Below the pieces are notes generated by a model, which was given only the letters and a program-made list of their open reading frames with translations, was not told where the DNA came from and did no database searches. The translations under genes were made by a program, and so were the position numbers. Source: Endozoicomonas gorgoniicola (lineage in GTDB: Bacteria; Pseudomonadota; Gammaproteobacteria; Pseudomonadales; Endozoicomonadaceae). From it: a stretch of DNA of 64,000 nucleotides. The DNA lies in assembly GCF_025562715.2 (NCBI RefSeq), contig NZ_JAPFCC010000001.1, positions 2,250,501-2,314,500 of the forward strand, read 5' to 3'. Below, in pieces: positions 1 to 7,722 of this stretch. Within the stretch, counting starts at the first letter, position 1, and each line of letters opens with the position of its first letter.

Positions 1-650
1 TCAGCATAATACGCAATGTTGAATGCATGCAAAACCCCTGTATCACAAGGGTTACAGCATTTTCCTGTTCAAGGTTGCAAATTAAGCCGACAACAAGTGG
101 CTGATCAACTGCATCCTCGATTACTTGAAGTAGTCCACGAACTTTATGGCTTTCGCATCAACAATCATAGGCAACAAATGTCGACACAAGCTCCTTTTTT
201 GTACATTTTGCGAACAAAACACCAAGTATTCAGCCCTCAAACCCACGCTACCGCCACCAGCAACAATGCTGGTCAGGTAAAGTACTGTTGGGCAGCCACA
301 TCCAAAAGCAAGCCGAAAAATAAAAAACCGATTGTCGTTTATGTCAGTGATGAAATGAATAGCCAAGGTCACAAATGGCCCACTTTTTTATTGCAATCGC
401 CCACCCTACCCACCGGTAGGCGCTGTATATATAAAAACACATATAACCAGTGTCGTTTATATACCCACCTAACCAACTGATTTTATTAAAAAAACAAAAC
501 GCCCCCAAAAAACCAAAAAGTGGGCCTTTTTTCAGAGAAGAGAAAGCACAAACGGGGAATATAGAGGCGCTGTCGGAGCCTGTCAGAACGGGTTAAAAAA
601 TGACGTGGAGGCTAATTCTGATCTAAGTGGCTGAATTTCAGGGGTATATT
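1..650. other. Region without a confident gene
   Basis: No convincing gene was found here. A plus-strand open frame of about 154 codons (16-480) and a shorter minus-strand frame both lack a ribosome binding site and match nothing I recognise. From about 425 to 530 the sequence is AT-rich with homopolymer A runs. A piece near 574-583 resembles one end of the MITE-like element at 46575, but it is too short to call. The region may hold decayed mobile DNA. Confidence 0.4.
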
Positions 651-653
651 ACG

Positions 654-682
654 AAAAAAGCCCCGTGAGAACACGAGGCTTT
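654..682 (-). terminator. Rho-independent terminator of the tRNA-Ser operon
   Basis: On the minus strand an AAGCC(T/C)CGTG-type stem with a 4-nt loop is followed by a run of six T. It lies just downstream of the last tRNA-Ser and fits termination of the three-gene tRNA transcript. Confidence 0.75.
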
Positions 683-693
683 AATCTTCAATA

Positions 694-784
694 TGGCGGA
701 GGGACAGGGATTCGAACCCTGGGTAGGCTATTAACCTACGCCGGTTTTCAAGACCGGTACTTTCAACCACTCAGTCATCCCTCC
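694..784 (-). tRNA. tRNA-Ser (anticodon UGA), copy 3 of the cluster
   Basis: A 91-nt class II tRNA with encoded CCA at 694-696. The acceptor stem GGAGGGA pairs with TCCCTCC. The anticodon loop CTTGAAA gives UGA, and the T-arm GGTTCGAATCC and a long variable arm typical of serine tRNA are present. It is the promoter-distal member of three near-identical copies separated by 56-nt spacers. It carries single-base changes in the D-arm and anticodon stem relative to its sisters. Confidence 0.97.
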
Positions 785-840
785 GCAGGGAATAACGCTG
801 TTGAAATCAACAACATTACTGAGACTTTAAATAAGTTAAG

Positions 841-931
841 TGGCGGAGGGACAGGGATTCGAACCCTGGGTGGGCTATTAACCCACGCTGGTTTTCAAGA
901 CCAGTGCTTTCAACCGCTCAGCCATCCCTCC
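841..931 (-). tRNA. tRNA-Ser (anticodon UGA), copy 2 of the cluster
   Basis: Same 91-nt architecture as its neighbours, with encoded CCA at 841-843, UGA anticodon and a long variable arm. The variable-arm and anticodon stems carry compensatory changes compared with the copies on either side (GGTTAATAGCCC in place of GGTTAATAGCCT), so pairing is kept. A 56-nt spacer lies on each side. Confidence 0.97.
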
Positions 932-987
932 GCAGAGAACAGTACGGTAAAGGAAACCGTATTGTTTTGCATGCTGCTTGTAAAATA

Positions 988-1078
988 TGGCGGAGGGACA
1001 GGGATTCGAACCCTGGGTAGGCTATTAACCTACGCCGGTTTTCAAGACCGGTGCTTTCAACCGCTCAGCCATCCCTCC
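988..1078 (-). tRNA. tRNA-Ser (anticodon UGA), copy 1 of the cluster
   Basis: Promoter-proximal 91-nt tRNA-Ser with encoded CCA at 988-990, anticodon UGA and a conserved T-arm. A strong sigma70-type promoter lies 16-43 nt upstream of its 5' end. Serine tRNA next to yccA-tusDCBE is also the arrangement I recall from Pseudomonas. Confidence 0.97.
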
Positions 1079-1093
1079 GCAGCAACGAGGGCA

Positions 1094-1121
1094 ATATTAC
1101 CTTAAATCCTTTTGCTGTCAA
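1094..1121 (-). promoter_or_regulatory. Sigma70 promoter of the tRNA-Ser operon
   Basis: On the minus strand a perfect TTGACA (-35, 1116-1121) and TAATAT (-10, 1094-1099) are separated by 16 bp. A GC-rich discriminator follows, then the first tRNA-Ser. A strong promoter with a GC-rich discriminator is typical of growth-rate-controlled stable RNA operons. Confidence 0.75.
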
Positions 1122-1292
1122 ACCCTTGATATAGAAGAATATATTAACGACCAGACTGGAAAGGAATAATTGCAGGCCGATGAATGATGATTAACCGGTC
1201 ACAAGTTTACAAAACATCACAGTTTCAAAGCTATAGCCCCAGCCTCAGGCTTTGGTATACTGCTTTATATCCCCAATGTGGAGAACAATGAT

Positions 1293-1964
1293 ATGGAACG
1301 CAAGCCAGTTACCCTCGCTTCGGCCGTTGCCCAGTCGGGTACGGGTATCGAAATTAATAAAGTCCTTCGTAATACTTATATGTTGCTGGGCATGACGCTG
1401 CTGTTCAGCGCCGTCACAGCCACTATTGCCATGGCCATGAATATTGGCCACATGACCTCTCTGGTGTTAATGCTGGTTGGCTTTGGACTACTGTTCGTGG
1501 TCAATAAAACCGCAGAATCTTCCAAGGGCATCGTTGCTATTTTCGCCTTCACCGGCGTTATGGGTGCTGCCCTTGGCCCACTTCTCAACTTTTACCTGGC
1601 TCTGAGTAATGGCCCTTCTCTGGTTATGCAGGCACTGGGTGGCACAGCCATTGTTTTCTTTTCGCTGTCTGCTTATGTACTGACGACCCGTAAAGATTTC
1701 TCTTTCATGGGTGGTTTCCTGATGGTTGGCCTGGTGGTTGCCCTGGTAGCCAGCATCGCCATGATGTTCTTCAGCATTCCCGGCGGTCAGCTGGCACTGT
1801 CTGCCGGTATTGTCGTGCTGATGTCAGGTCTTATTCTGTTTGATACCAGCCGTATCATTCATGGTGGCGAAACCAACTATATTCGGGCAACGGTTTCCCT
1901 GTACCTGAATATCTATAATCTGTTCACCGCCCTGCTGCATCTGCTGGGTGCTGCAGACGACTGA
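1293..1964 (+). CDS. yccA: Bax inhibitor-1/YccA family inner-membrane protein
   Basis: A 223-residue polytopic membrane protein with about seven hydrophobic segments. Its C-terminal stretch, with the LFDTSRIIHGGETNYI motif, is characteristic of the BI-1/YccA family. E. coli YccA (about 219 residues) binds and modulates the membrane protease FtsH. I chose the ATG at 1293 because GGAG at 1280-1283 is well spaced for it; an in-frame GTG at 1278 overlaps this Shine-Dalgarno sequence. It is followed by its own terminator and then the tus operon, the same order as in Pseudomonas. Family assignment is firm; the FtsH role is transferred from E. coli. Confidence 0.9.
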   Translation: MERKPVTLASAVAQSGTGIEINKVLRNTYMLLGMTLLFSAVTATIAMAMNIGHMTSLVLMLVGFGLLFVVNKTAESSKGIVAIFAFTGVMGAALGPLLNFYLALSNGPSLVMQALGGTAIVFFSLSAYVLTTRKDFSFMGGFLMVGLVVALVASIAMMFFSIPGGQLALSAGIVVLMSGLILFDTSRIIHGGETNYIRATVSLYLNIYNLFTALLHLLGAADD

Positions 1965-1987
1965 CCGGATTTGTCGCTATTCCGCTG

Positions 1988-2013
1988 GCCCTGTCTATGA
2001 CAGGGCTTTTTTT
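1988..2013 (+). terminator. Rho-independent terminator after yccA
   Basis: GCCCTGTC-TAT-GACAGGGC forms a perfect 8-bp stem followed by seven T. It separates yccA from tusD. Confidence 0.9.
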
Positions 2014-2041
2014 ATGCACAAAGTTCTTCAGGAACTCTATT

Positions 2042-2434
2042 ATGAAATACGCTCTGGCAATTTACGGAGCCCCGGCCACCAGCCAGGCTGGACAAACCGC
2101 CCTTCAGTTTGCCAAAGCTGTGATCGCCAAAGGGCATTCCATTCATCGACTGTTCTTTTATCAGGATGGTGTTCACACGGCTACGACCCTGGCCTCCCCT
2201 CCACAGGATGAACAGCACTTACCGGCTGAATGGGACACATTTATTCAGGAGAACCGGCTCGACAGTGTTGTCTGTATAGCAGCAGCCCTGCGCAGGGGTA
2301 TTATTGATGCCAGTGAAGCAGAGCGTTATGAACGTCCTGCCCACAATCTGTCTGATGTCCACCAGTTATCCGGCCTTGGTCAGCTAATCGATGCGAGTCT
2401 GGAAGCTGACCGTTTTATAACCTTTGGCAGTTAA
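2042..2434 (+). CDS. tusD: Sulfurtransferase subunit TusD
   Basis: A 130-residue DsrE-fold protein. TusD is the catalytic sulfur acceptor of the TusBCD hexamer. This complex takes persulfide sulfur from TusA and hands it to TusE for 2-thiolation of wobble uridine in tRNA Lys, Glu and Gln by MnmA. Cys78 in the VVCIAAALRRG context matches the active cysteine of E. coli TusD. AGGA about 10 nt upstream supports this ATG rather than in-frame starts further upstream, which overlap the yccA terminator. It is the first gene of a tightly packed tusD-tusC-tusB-tusE operon. Confidence 0.95.
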   Translation: MKYALAIYGAPATSQAGQTALQFAKAVIAKGHSIHRLFFYQDGVHTATTLASPPQDEQHLPAEWDTFIQENRLDSVVCIAAALRRGIIDASEAERYERPAHNLSDVHQLSGLGQLIDASLEADRFITFGS

Positions 2435-2442
2435 GGTGAACC

Positions 2443-2802
2443 ATGAATCCATCTGTTTGCATTATCTCCACGCGCGCGCCTTACCACGGACAAAATGCCC
2501 GTGAAGCTCTGGATGCAGCACTGGTGTCAGCCTCTTACGACCTGGATACCTCTCTGCTATTGATGGGGGACGCGGTCTACCAGCTGCTCGACAACCAGTC
2601 ACCTGAGCAACTATCCCGAAAAAGCCTGACTTCGATGCTGAAAGCCTTGCCCATGTACGGTATTGAAACCATCTTTGTCGATTCAGAGTCTTTACAGGAG
2701 CGGAGCCTTACGGAAGACCAGCTGGTTGATGGTTTTACATTACTGGAAGAAGGCGCGCTGGCGCCTTTTATCGCCCAACATGACAAGGTGTTAAACTTCT
2801 GA
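2443..2802 (+). CDS. tusC: Sulfurtransferase complex subunit TusC
   Basis: A 119-residue DsrF-like protein, starting 8 nt after tusD and overlapping tusB by one base (TGATG at 2800-2804). TusC is a structural partner of TusD and TusB in the cytoplasmic sulfur-relay hexamer. The N-terminal beta strand and the YGIETIFVDSESL segment resemble the family, and the length matches E. coli TusC (119). Translational coupling with tusB is likely. Confidence 0.93.
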   Translation: MNPSVCIISTRAPYHGQNAREALDAALVSASYDLDTSLLLMGDAVYQLLDNQSPEQLSRKSLTSMLKALPMYGIETIFVDSESLQERSLTEDQLVDGFTLLEEGALAPFIAQHDKVLNF

Positions 2803-3089
2803 TGTCTACCCTGCATACTGTTAACAAAGCCGGACAGGCGCTGGAATTATGCCTGCGTTCTTTATTATTGGGCGACGCCATACTGCTTATTGAAGACGCA
2901 GTATACGCCCTGTTCGAAGCCAGTGACGTTCTGAGGGAAGTGATTCTGGACATTCCTGTCTACGTACTGGAAGCCGATGTTCTGGCCCGGGGGGTCAGTA
3001 ACCGCGACGACCTGAATATTACTGCGGTAGACTATGACGGATTTGTTGAATTGACTGAAGCTCACGACAAAGTCCTGGGCTGGCACTAA
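2802..3089 (+). CDS. tusB: Sulfurtransferase complex subunit TusB
   Basis: A 95-residue DsrH-like subunit, the length of E. coli TusB (95). The N-terminal MSTLHTVNKA stretch and GDAILLIEDAVYAL are family hallmarks. Its start codon overlaps the tusC stop. It completes the TusBCD complex that relays sulfur for tRNA 2-thiouridine synthesis. The C-terminal HDKVLGW stretch is also typical. Confidence 0.93.
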   Translation: MSTLHTVNKAGQALELCLRSLLLGDAILLIEDAVYALFEASDVLREVILDIPVYVLEADVLARGVSNRDDLNITAVDYDGFVELTEAHDKVLGWH

Positions 3090-3107
3090 CCCTGAACCTT
3101 TTAGCGA

Positions 3108-3422
3108 ATGACTGACCTGATTCTTGATAAAGACGGCTATCTCGCCGACCTTACCCACTGGAACGAAGCCGTTGCCCATCAGCTGGCGGCCAACCATAAC
3201 GTCGTTCTGACGGATGAACACTGGCAGGTTATCCACCTGCTGCGCCAGTTCTATGCCGAATTTGAACACGCCCCCAGCCAGCGTCCCTTTGTTAAATACA
3301 TTGCCACGCATCTTGGGAAGGAGAAAGGCAACAGCCTTTACCTGATGCAACTGTTTCCAGAAAGCCCTGCGAAACTGGCAGCCCTGATTGCAGGTCTGCC
3401 CCGTCCCACTAATTGTTTTTAA
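3108..3422 (+). CDS. tusE: Sulfur-relay protein TusE (DsrC family)
   Basis: A 104-residue DsrC/TusE protein. TusE accepts persulfide sulfur from TusD on its penultimate conserved cysteine and delivers it to MnmA. Cys103 in the terminal PTNCF is that residue. The HWQVIHLLRQFY and SQRPFVKYI motifs are diagnostic. It starts 18 nt after tusB and is the last gene of the operon; no strong terminator is evident before the next gene. Confidence 0.94.
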   Translation: MTDLILDKDGYLADLTHWNEAVAHQLAANHNVVLTDEHWQVIHLLRQFYAEFEHAPSQRPFVKYIATHLGKEKGNSLYLMQLFPESPAKLAALIAGLPRPTNCF

Positions 3423-3548
3423 AAGCGGTTTCTGAAACCCGTGCGTCTGCCTACAGGCGCACAATCAATATTTATTCCCCTATTTATTTCTCTATCTCTC
3501 CAGCGTCAAGTACACTGAAACTGATGATTGATACTGGAAGGCTCCTTT

Positions 3549-4523
3549 ATGGCTATTGTCTCACTCCCGGAACACAAAAAAGAAATCAGTCTCGGCATCA
3601 GCGCCTGCCTGATGGGACAAAAAGTCCGCTACAACGGCGACCATAAAAAATCATCCTACTGCACCAACCTGTTGTCCCGGTATTTTAATTTTGTGACGGT
3701 CTGTCCGGAGGTCGGCATTGGCCTGCCAATTCCCCGAAAACCCATCCGTCTGGTAGGTGATATGCACCACTATCGTGTCAAAGGCACCGACGACCCCACA
3801 CTAGACGTCACTGATCAGCTCTATGACTATGGCAGGCAGAAAGCGGAGGAGCTTGATGGCATCAGTGGCTACATCCTTATGCAGAAATCTCCCAGCTGCG
3901 GTATGGAACGCGTCAAGGTCTATCATGAAAACGGCTCCCCCCTGGGCAGAAGTGAAGCGGGTATGTTTGCCAGAGCCCTGATGGAAGCCAGACCTTTGCT
4001 GCCCGTCGAAGAGGAAGGTCGCCTGCACGACCCCGTATTACGGGAAAATTTTATCAATCGTGTGATTGCTTATCATCACTGGCATGAGGATGTTCTGACA
4101 GACCTGACTTATAAGAAGATGGGGGATTTTCACGCTCGCTACAAATACCAGTTAATGGCTCATGACCAGCAGGCGTATACTGTGCTGGGCCAGCTTATTG
4201 CTCAAGGTAAAACGATTCCTCTTGAAAAGATGTCTAAAGACTACTTTGAACAGTTCATGACGCTGATGAAAAAAAAGGCAAACCGAAAGTCCCATACCAA
4301 TGTGCTTCTGCATATTCTTGGTTATCTGAAGAAATCCATCAGCAGTGCTGACAAACAACAACTGCTAAAACAAATCGAGAATTACCGTTCTGGCACCATC
4401 CCGCTTATCGTGCCATTAACCGTGTTAAAACATTTTGTTGAAGTCCACGGCAGTGAGTATATACAGAACCAGTACTATCTTGAGCCTCACCCGGAAGCCA
4501 TGGGGCTGCGCAATAATCTTTAA
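3549..4523 (+). CDS. DUF523-DUF1722 fusion protein (YbgA-related)
   Basis: A 324-residue protein. An N-terminal DUF523 domain (about residues 15-160) carries ISACLMGQKVRYNG and KSPSCG. A C-terminal DUF1722/YbgA domain (about 180-310) carries YHHWHEDVLTDLTYKKMGDFHARYK-type helices. Conserved cysteines in the first domain suggest metal or Fe-S binding. The DUF1722 part corresponds to E. coli YbgA. Biochemical role is not established as far as I know; homologues often neighbour photolyase genes, but none is seen here. GGAAGG at 3536-3541 fixes the start. It has its own upstream gap after tusE, so it may be separately transcribed. Confidence 0.85.
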   Translation: MAIVSLPEHKKEISLGISACLMGQKVRYNGDHKKSSYCTNLLSRYFNFVTVCPEVGIGLPIPRKPIRLVGDMHHYRVKGTDDPTLDVTDQLYDYGRQKAEELDGISGYILMQKSPSCGMERVKVYHENGSPLGRSEAGMFARALMEARPLLPVEEEGRLHDPVLRENFINRVIAYHHWHEDVLTDLTYKKMGDFHARYKYQLMAHDQQAYTVLGQLIAQGKTIPLEKMSKDYFEQFMTLMKKKANRKSHTNVLLHILGYLKKSISSADKQQLLKQIENYRSGTIPLIVPLTVLKHFVEVHGSEYIQNQYYLEPHPEAMGLRNNL

Positions 4524-4578
4524 TCCGGATATCGGGGCAGCACCGCATCTACAGTGCCTGGTGTTACCACCATGGTTA

Positions 4579-4610
4579 TAAAAAACCCGGAAATTGCATT
4601 CCGGGTTATC
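4579..4610 (-). terminator. Terminator of the DUF397 gene
   Basis: Read on the minus strand, AACCCGGAA and TTCCGGGTT form a stem with a short loop followed by a run of T. It lies 50 nt past the DUF397 stop. It may also serve the upstream plus-strand gene, but the T tract is better on the minus strand. Confidence 0.75.
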
Positions 4611-4658
4611 TTCAATATCTGATTGAACAATCAATGCACACGCAGTGCAAATCAGATT

Positions 4659-4874
4659 TCAGCGGATGTCAAAATCTCCGCCTTTAACTCCCTTGATAAA
4701 AGCGTCCCATTCATCCCTGTTGAAAACCAATGTTGTTTTTTGTGGGTCACTGCTATTTCTCATGGCAACCTCTTGGTTCGGGCTAATTGCAACAGTCACA
4801 CAGCGGACATTGAAACATGGAGGACACGCTAATGATTTTTTGAAATGGCTGTCTTTTTCGAAATAAGAATTCAT
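4659..4874 (-). CDS. Small DUF397-domain protein
   Basis: A 71-residue protein that matches the DUF397 pattern: a CV-VA segment, then VAMRNSSDP, LVFNRDEWDAFIKGVK and GDFD. DUF397 proteins are known chiefly from Streptomyces and other actinomycetes. There they are usually encoded beside XRE-type DNA-binding regulators (WhiJ-like systems) and are thought to act with them. Here there is no XRE partner next door. A strong AAAGGAG (4884-4890) precedes the ATG and a terminator follows, so the gene looks functional. Function in this host is unknown, and horizontal origin is an inference. Confidence 0.8.
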   Translation of the reverse strand: MNSYFEKDSHFKKSLACPPCFNVRCVTVAISPNQEVAMRNSSDPQKTTLVFNRDEWDAFIKGVKGGDFDIR

Positions 4875-5079
4875 GAGACTACACTCCTTTCTATTTCATA
4901 CAGCGCAATAACTATAGCAAAAGTTTTTTGAATATTTATTAAACACCTCGCCATATTGATGGAGACCCCACTAAGTTCACTGCCAGCGGGACAACGGCTG
5001 TCGGAACAAATTAAATGAGTACTCTTCGGATAGAGGCTACATTACGGGGGGTCATTGAGTGATACCTTACAGGCATCAC

Positions 5080-5697
5080 TCAGATTAAGCCATGGACAGC
5101 GGCAAAAGGGTCATGCCCGGCATCACGGTGCCATTCATATTCCGCCCATTGTGCGGTTTTCTCTGCCTCGGCTTCCCCCAGCAGTCTGCTGATAATCGCC
5201 AGAGACATGTCCATACCGGCAGAAACACCCGATGAGGTGAAGAACTTGCCGTCTTCAACCCAGCGTGCCTGTTTAACCCAGTTAACCTTCTGCCCCTGTG
5301 CTGTGACCCATTCATAGGCCATTTTGTTGGTGGTCGCCTGTACTCCATCCAGCACGCCAGCCTTCGCCAGCAGGGCGCTGCCGGTGCAGACTGAAGTAAC
5401 CAGCTCAGCCTGTTGAGATTGAGTGGCAATCCAGTCCAGCAGCCGGGTATTGCTGACCTCGCGGCGAGTACCGGTTCCACCGGGTACAAAAAGAATGTCG
5501 TATTGATGACCGTCGGCTGTCTTATGGTCTACCACCGATTTCGGCCCTTGTCGGCTGGCAACAACCCCTGCTTCTTCCGCTACCAGAAAAATATCGAACG
5601 CCTCCGGGGACATTCCATACATTTCCAGTGGACCAAATACATCCAGCACTTCAAAGTCATCGAACAGAAGTACACCGACAGATCGTTTAGAACTCAT
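5080..5697 (-). CDS. DJ-1/PfpI family protein (ThiJ/isonitrile-hydratase-like)
   Basis: A 205-residue DJ-1/PfpI-superfamily protein. The nucleophile elbow TSVCTGS places the reactive cysteine at about residue 104, with the typical upstream FVPGGTGTR and an N-terminal LLFDDFEVLDVFGPLE segment. This variant resembles the isonitrile hydratase/AraC-associated subgroup, in which an acidic residue near the N terminus supports the cysteine. There is no attached HTH domain, so it is probably an enzyme. The actual substrate cannot be told from sequence. An 8-bp stem hairpin overlaps the stop codon. Confidence 0.85.
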   Translation of the reverse strand: MSSKRSVGVLLFDDFEVLDVFGPLEMYGMSPEAFDIFLVAEEAGVVASRQGPKSVVDHKTADGHQYDILFVPGGTGTRREVSNTRLLDWIATQSQQAELVTSVCTGSALLAKAGVLDGVQATTNKMAYEWVTAQGQKVNWVKQARWVEDGKFFTSSGVSAGMDMSLAIISRLLGEAEAEKTAQWAEYEWHRDAGHDPFAAVHGLI

Positions 5698-5734
5698 ACC
5701 TTTCCCAAAGCAATGGCGCCAGCCAGCACAATAA

Positions 5735-5772
5735 TAAAAAGGGCATTCTACTGATTCGTAATGCCCTTTTAC
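5735..5772 (-). terminator. Rho-independent terminator upstream of the DJ-1 gene
   Basis: AAAAGGGCAT and ATGCCCTTTT form a 10-bp stem; on the minus strand it ends in T-rich sequence. It lies just past the stop of the exported-protein gene ending at 5795. Confidence 0.85.
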
Positions 5773-5794
5773 AACGCCTGCTGACGTTTAAATC

Positions 5795-6628
5795 TTAATG
5801 CACTACTACTTCAGCAGGGCTATCAGCGTTTTCATTACTATGACGCAGTGCAAAGGTGAACAGTCTGTTGTAAACAACCGGGTAATCAACTCCGGCAAAA
5901 TCCAGCAGTTCAGCCAGCTGTTGTGCAGAGTAGCCCTGCTCAATCATACTGCTGACCATCACTCTGAATTGTCGACGAGCCTCTCTGAACGCCTGATAGT
6001 ATTCTAGCGCCTTCAACTGCGCCAAGTGATCGATATAAGGGTAAATCAGCTTTTGCATTTTGACAGACAGTTCTTCCGTTGACTCTGACACCTCACTACT
6101 ATTACGCGTCACCTGTTCGATACCATGACACGCCTGCCGCTTGTCTTCATTACTGGACGCATGACGTATATTGGCGCCACAGGCAGCAATACGATCTTTA
6201 ATAATCTGCAACGCTTCCTGCGAAGAACCAAAGTCACTTAAACGACCCGCCATGCGCTTAGCTGACCAGTCACTGATTTTATCTTCAAGGTTCGCTTTCA
6301 CCTTGACCAGAACATCGGGAGCAACTTTCTCACGCCCCAGTCGCATCATCCATTCAGACAGCAGCTGTTCATTGATGCTGCTCACGGTATTGCCCGGTTC
6401 CTGAATCTTTTTCTCCAGATAGGCAAGATAAAGACTGCGCAGCTGATAGCGATAACCTTCCACCACCATACCCACCGGGCTGCTCAGGTAAGCGTTGGCC
6501 ATCATGCCGTACTGAATCGACGAGTCGATTAATGGCTTTGAGCCTGTCTGAGCGGCTTCATCTTTCGACGGTTTGGCAACAAGGCTGACTGACAAGGTTA
6601 ACAGGGAAACAAGCAACAGTTTTTTCAT
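5795..6628 (-). CDS. Exported protein of unknown function
   Basis: A 277-residue protein starting MKKLLLVSLLTLSVSLVA, a clear Sec signal peptide with probable cleavage after Ala23. The mature part is largely helical and hydrophilic, with two cysteines (CGANIRHA and QACHG) that could form a disulfide. I do not recognise a family. CTGGAG 7 nt before the ATG at 6628 supports this start over an in-frame start 15 nt upstream. It is probably monocistronic, ending at its own terminator. Confidence 0.75.
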   Translation of the reverse strand: MKKLLLVSLLTLSVSLVAKPSKDEAAQTGSKPLIDSSIQYGMMANAYLSSPVGMVVEGYRYQLRSLYLAYLEKKIQEPGNTVSSINEQLLSEWMMRLGREKVAPDVLVKVKANLEDKISDWSAKRMAGRLSDFGSSQEALQIIKDRIAACGANIRHASSNEDKRQACHGIEQVTRNSSEVSESTEELSVKMQKLIYPYIDHLAQLKALEYYQAFREARRQFRVMVSSMIEQGYSAQQLAELLDFAGVDYPVVYNRLFTFALRHSNENADSPAEVVVH

Positions 6629-6906
6629 CAATATCTCCAGCAAGTAAATCAGGTGGCAGGTCTGGTATTTATCGGCCAGACTATTACCTCATTAGCACTG
6701 AAGAATAAAATTCATAGGCTCGTACGAAAGTACCGGAACAATGTGTAAAAAAATACGATTTCATATAGGTTCAAAATGGTTGCACAATTCATGTTCGGTA
6801 GGTGAAATCGGTATTATGTGACCACTCAAAAAGTCAGCTACTCAGGCCAGCTATTAACTACAATTTGTGTTAATTCTGTTTTGAGAGTTCAAAAGAGAGC
6901 GTGTCT

Positions 6907-7584
6907 ATGCATAATTCAGCTACCGGAAGCTCACTTTCAAAAGAAGAGTTTGAGAAGGCGTTCGAAAGCCACAATCTTCTACTTCTGAAGAGCAGCGAAC
7001 AGTTTACTCTGGCATCAAATATACCCGGAGTCAGTTTCACCCCTGCCAACAAAACTAAGTCAACGGTGATAAAAAGCTACTTTAGTGGTTACGTTTTTAA
7101 AGCGGACACCAGAGGTCCTTATGACATTTTTCGAAATGGCTTTCTGGTAGAGTCCCCCTTTGATATTGGACAAACCCAAGGTCATGGTCGGAGTTCGATA
7201 TCAGGTGGGGTTGTGACCAGCCTGAGTGCAATAGCAGCCGGTTATGCAATGGTTCACAGTCACTGTATAAAGATATTTGTTTACCTTATTGATGCCATGA
7301 GCTACGGCGGCATAGTAGGAGAGCAGCCATATTTGCCGAGATCTTACAAATGCCTCCTGGAGCCACACCATTTGAACTCATGTAACGTAAGATTTACACA
7401 CCCTATTTTTGATTCAGACATTATAGGCTGTGTATGGTCAGATCAGTTTCCGAGTCCACAACAGGCCATATGGCCTCCACGTGTAGCGCTTGCTCCATCC
7501 CGGCTCAATTTAGCTGTAAACCCTCTCTATCAGGGAGGCATGGCGAAAGCTGAGGAAGTTGCGAGGCTTTTCAGTTTTGATTGA
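6907..7584 (+). CDS. Putative ADP-ribosyltransferase toxin-like protein (enterotoxin A/pertussis S1 type)
   Basis: A 225-residue protein whose motif order matches the cholera/heat-labile/pertussis A-subunit fold. Residues 63-79 (VFKADTRGPYDIFRNGF) align with the toxin YRADSRPP-I segment. Residues 101-108 (GVVTSLSA) align with the STS strand. Residues 123-130 (IFVYLIDA) align with the YIYVIATA strand. Residues 166-177 (PIFDSDIIGCVW) align with IPYSQIYGW, and Glu152 or Glu139 could be the catalytic glutamate. Oddities: the first motif arginine is Lys65 and the first STS serine is Val103, so activity may be altered. There is no signal peptide. The Ser/Asn-rich N terminus could suit type III secretion, but that is speculation. 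AAGAGAG precedes the ATG. Confidence 0.6.
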   Translation: MHNSATGSSLSKEEFEKAFESHNLLLLKSSEQFTLASNIPGVSFTPANKTKSTVIKSYFSGYVFKADTRGPYDIFRNGFLVESPFDIGQTQGHGRSSISGGVVTSLSAIAAGYAMVHSHCIKIFVYLIDAMSYGGIVGEQPYLPRSYKCLLEPHHLNSCNVRFTHPIFDSDIIGCVWSDQFPSPQQAIWPPRVALAPSRLNLAVNPLYQGGMAKAEEVARLFSFD

Positions 7585-7589
7585 CTACA

Positions 7590-7709
7590 ATGCAGCAGGA
7601 ACAACTCTACCAGCTGCAACAGCAGCAGATCCAGCAACAGATTGAACAACAGAAACTTGAGCTGGAAAAACAGCAACAGAAAATGCGAAAAAACAGAACC
7701 ACTGCCTGA
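7590..7709 (+). CDS. Possible 39-residue glutamine-rich peptide
   Basis: A short open frame begins 6 nt after the ADP-ribosyltransferase-like gene. It encodes an extremely Gln-rich peptide starting MQQEQLYQLQQQQ and continuing as a heptad-like Q/E/K helix ending TTA. There is no clear Shine-Dalgarno sequence, and the frame differs from the upstream gene. It may be a coiled-coil microprotein, a remnant of a longer coiled-coil gene, or non-coding. Confidence 0.3.
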   Translation: MQQEQLYQLQQQQIQQQIEQQKLELEKQQQKMRKNRTTA

Positions 7710-7722
7710 AAACTGAGGATGG

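Noticed and set aside
424..445. CTGTATATATAA near a possible SOS box
   Set aside because: The right half lacks ACAG at the required spacing.
16..480. A 154-codon plus-strand frame at the left edge
   Set aside because: No ribosome site, no family resemblance, and a competing minus-strand frame; composition does not look coding.
694..1078. Regularly spaced repeated units that could suggest a CRISPR-like array
   Set aside because: The three units are tRNA-Ser genes with encoded CCA; spacers are not unique guides.
5056..5082. Hairpin overlapping the DJ-1 stop codon
   Set aside because: An 8-bp stem without a T tract; too weak to call a terminator.
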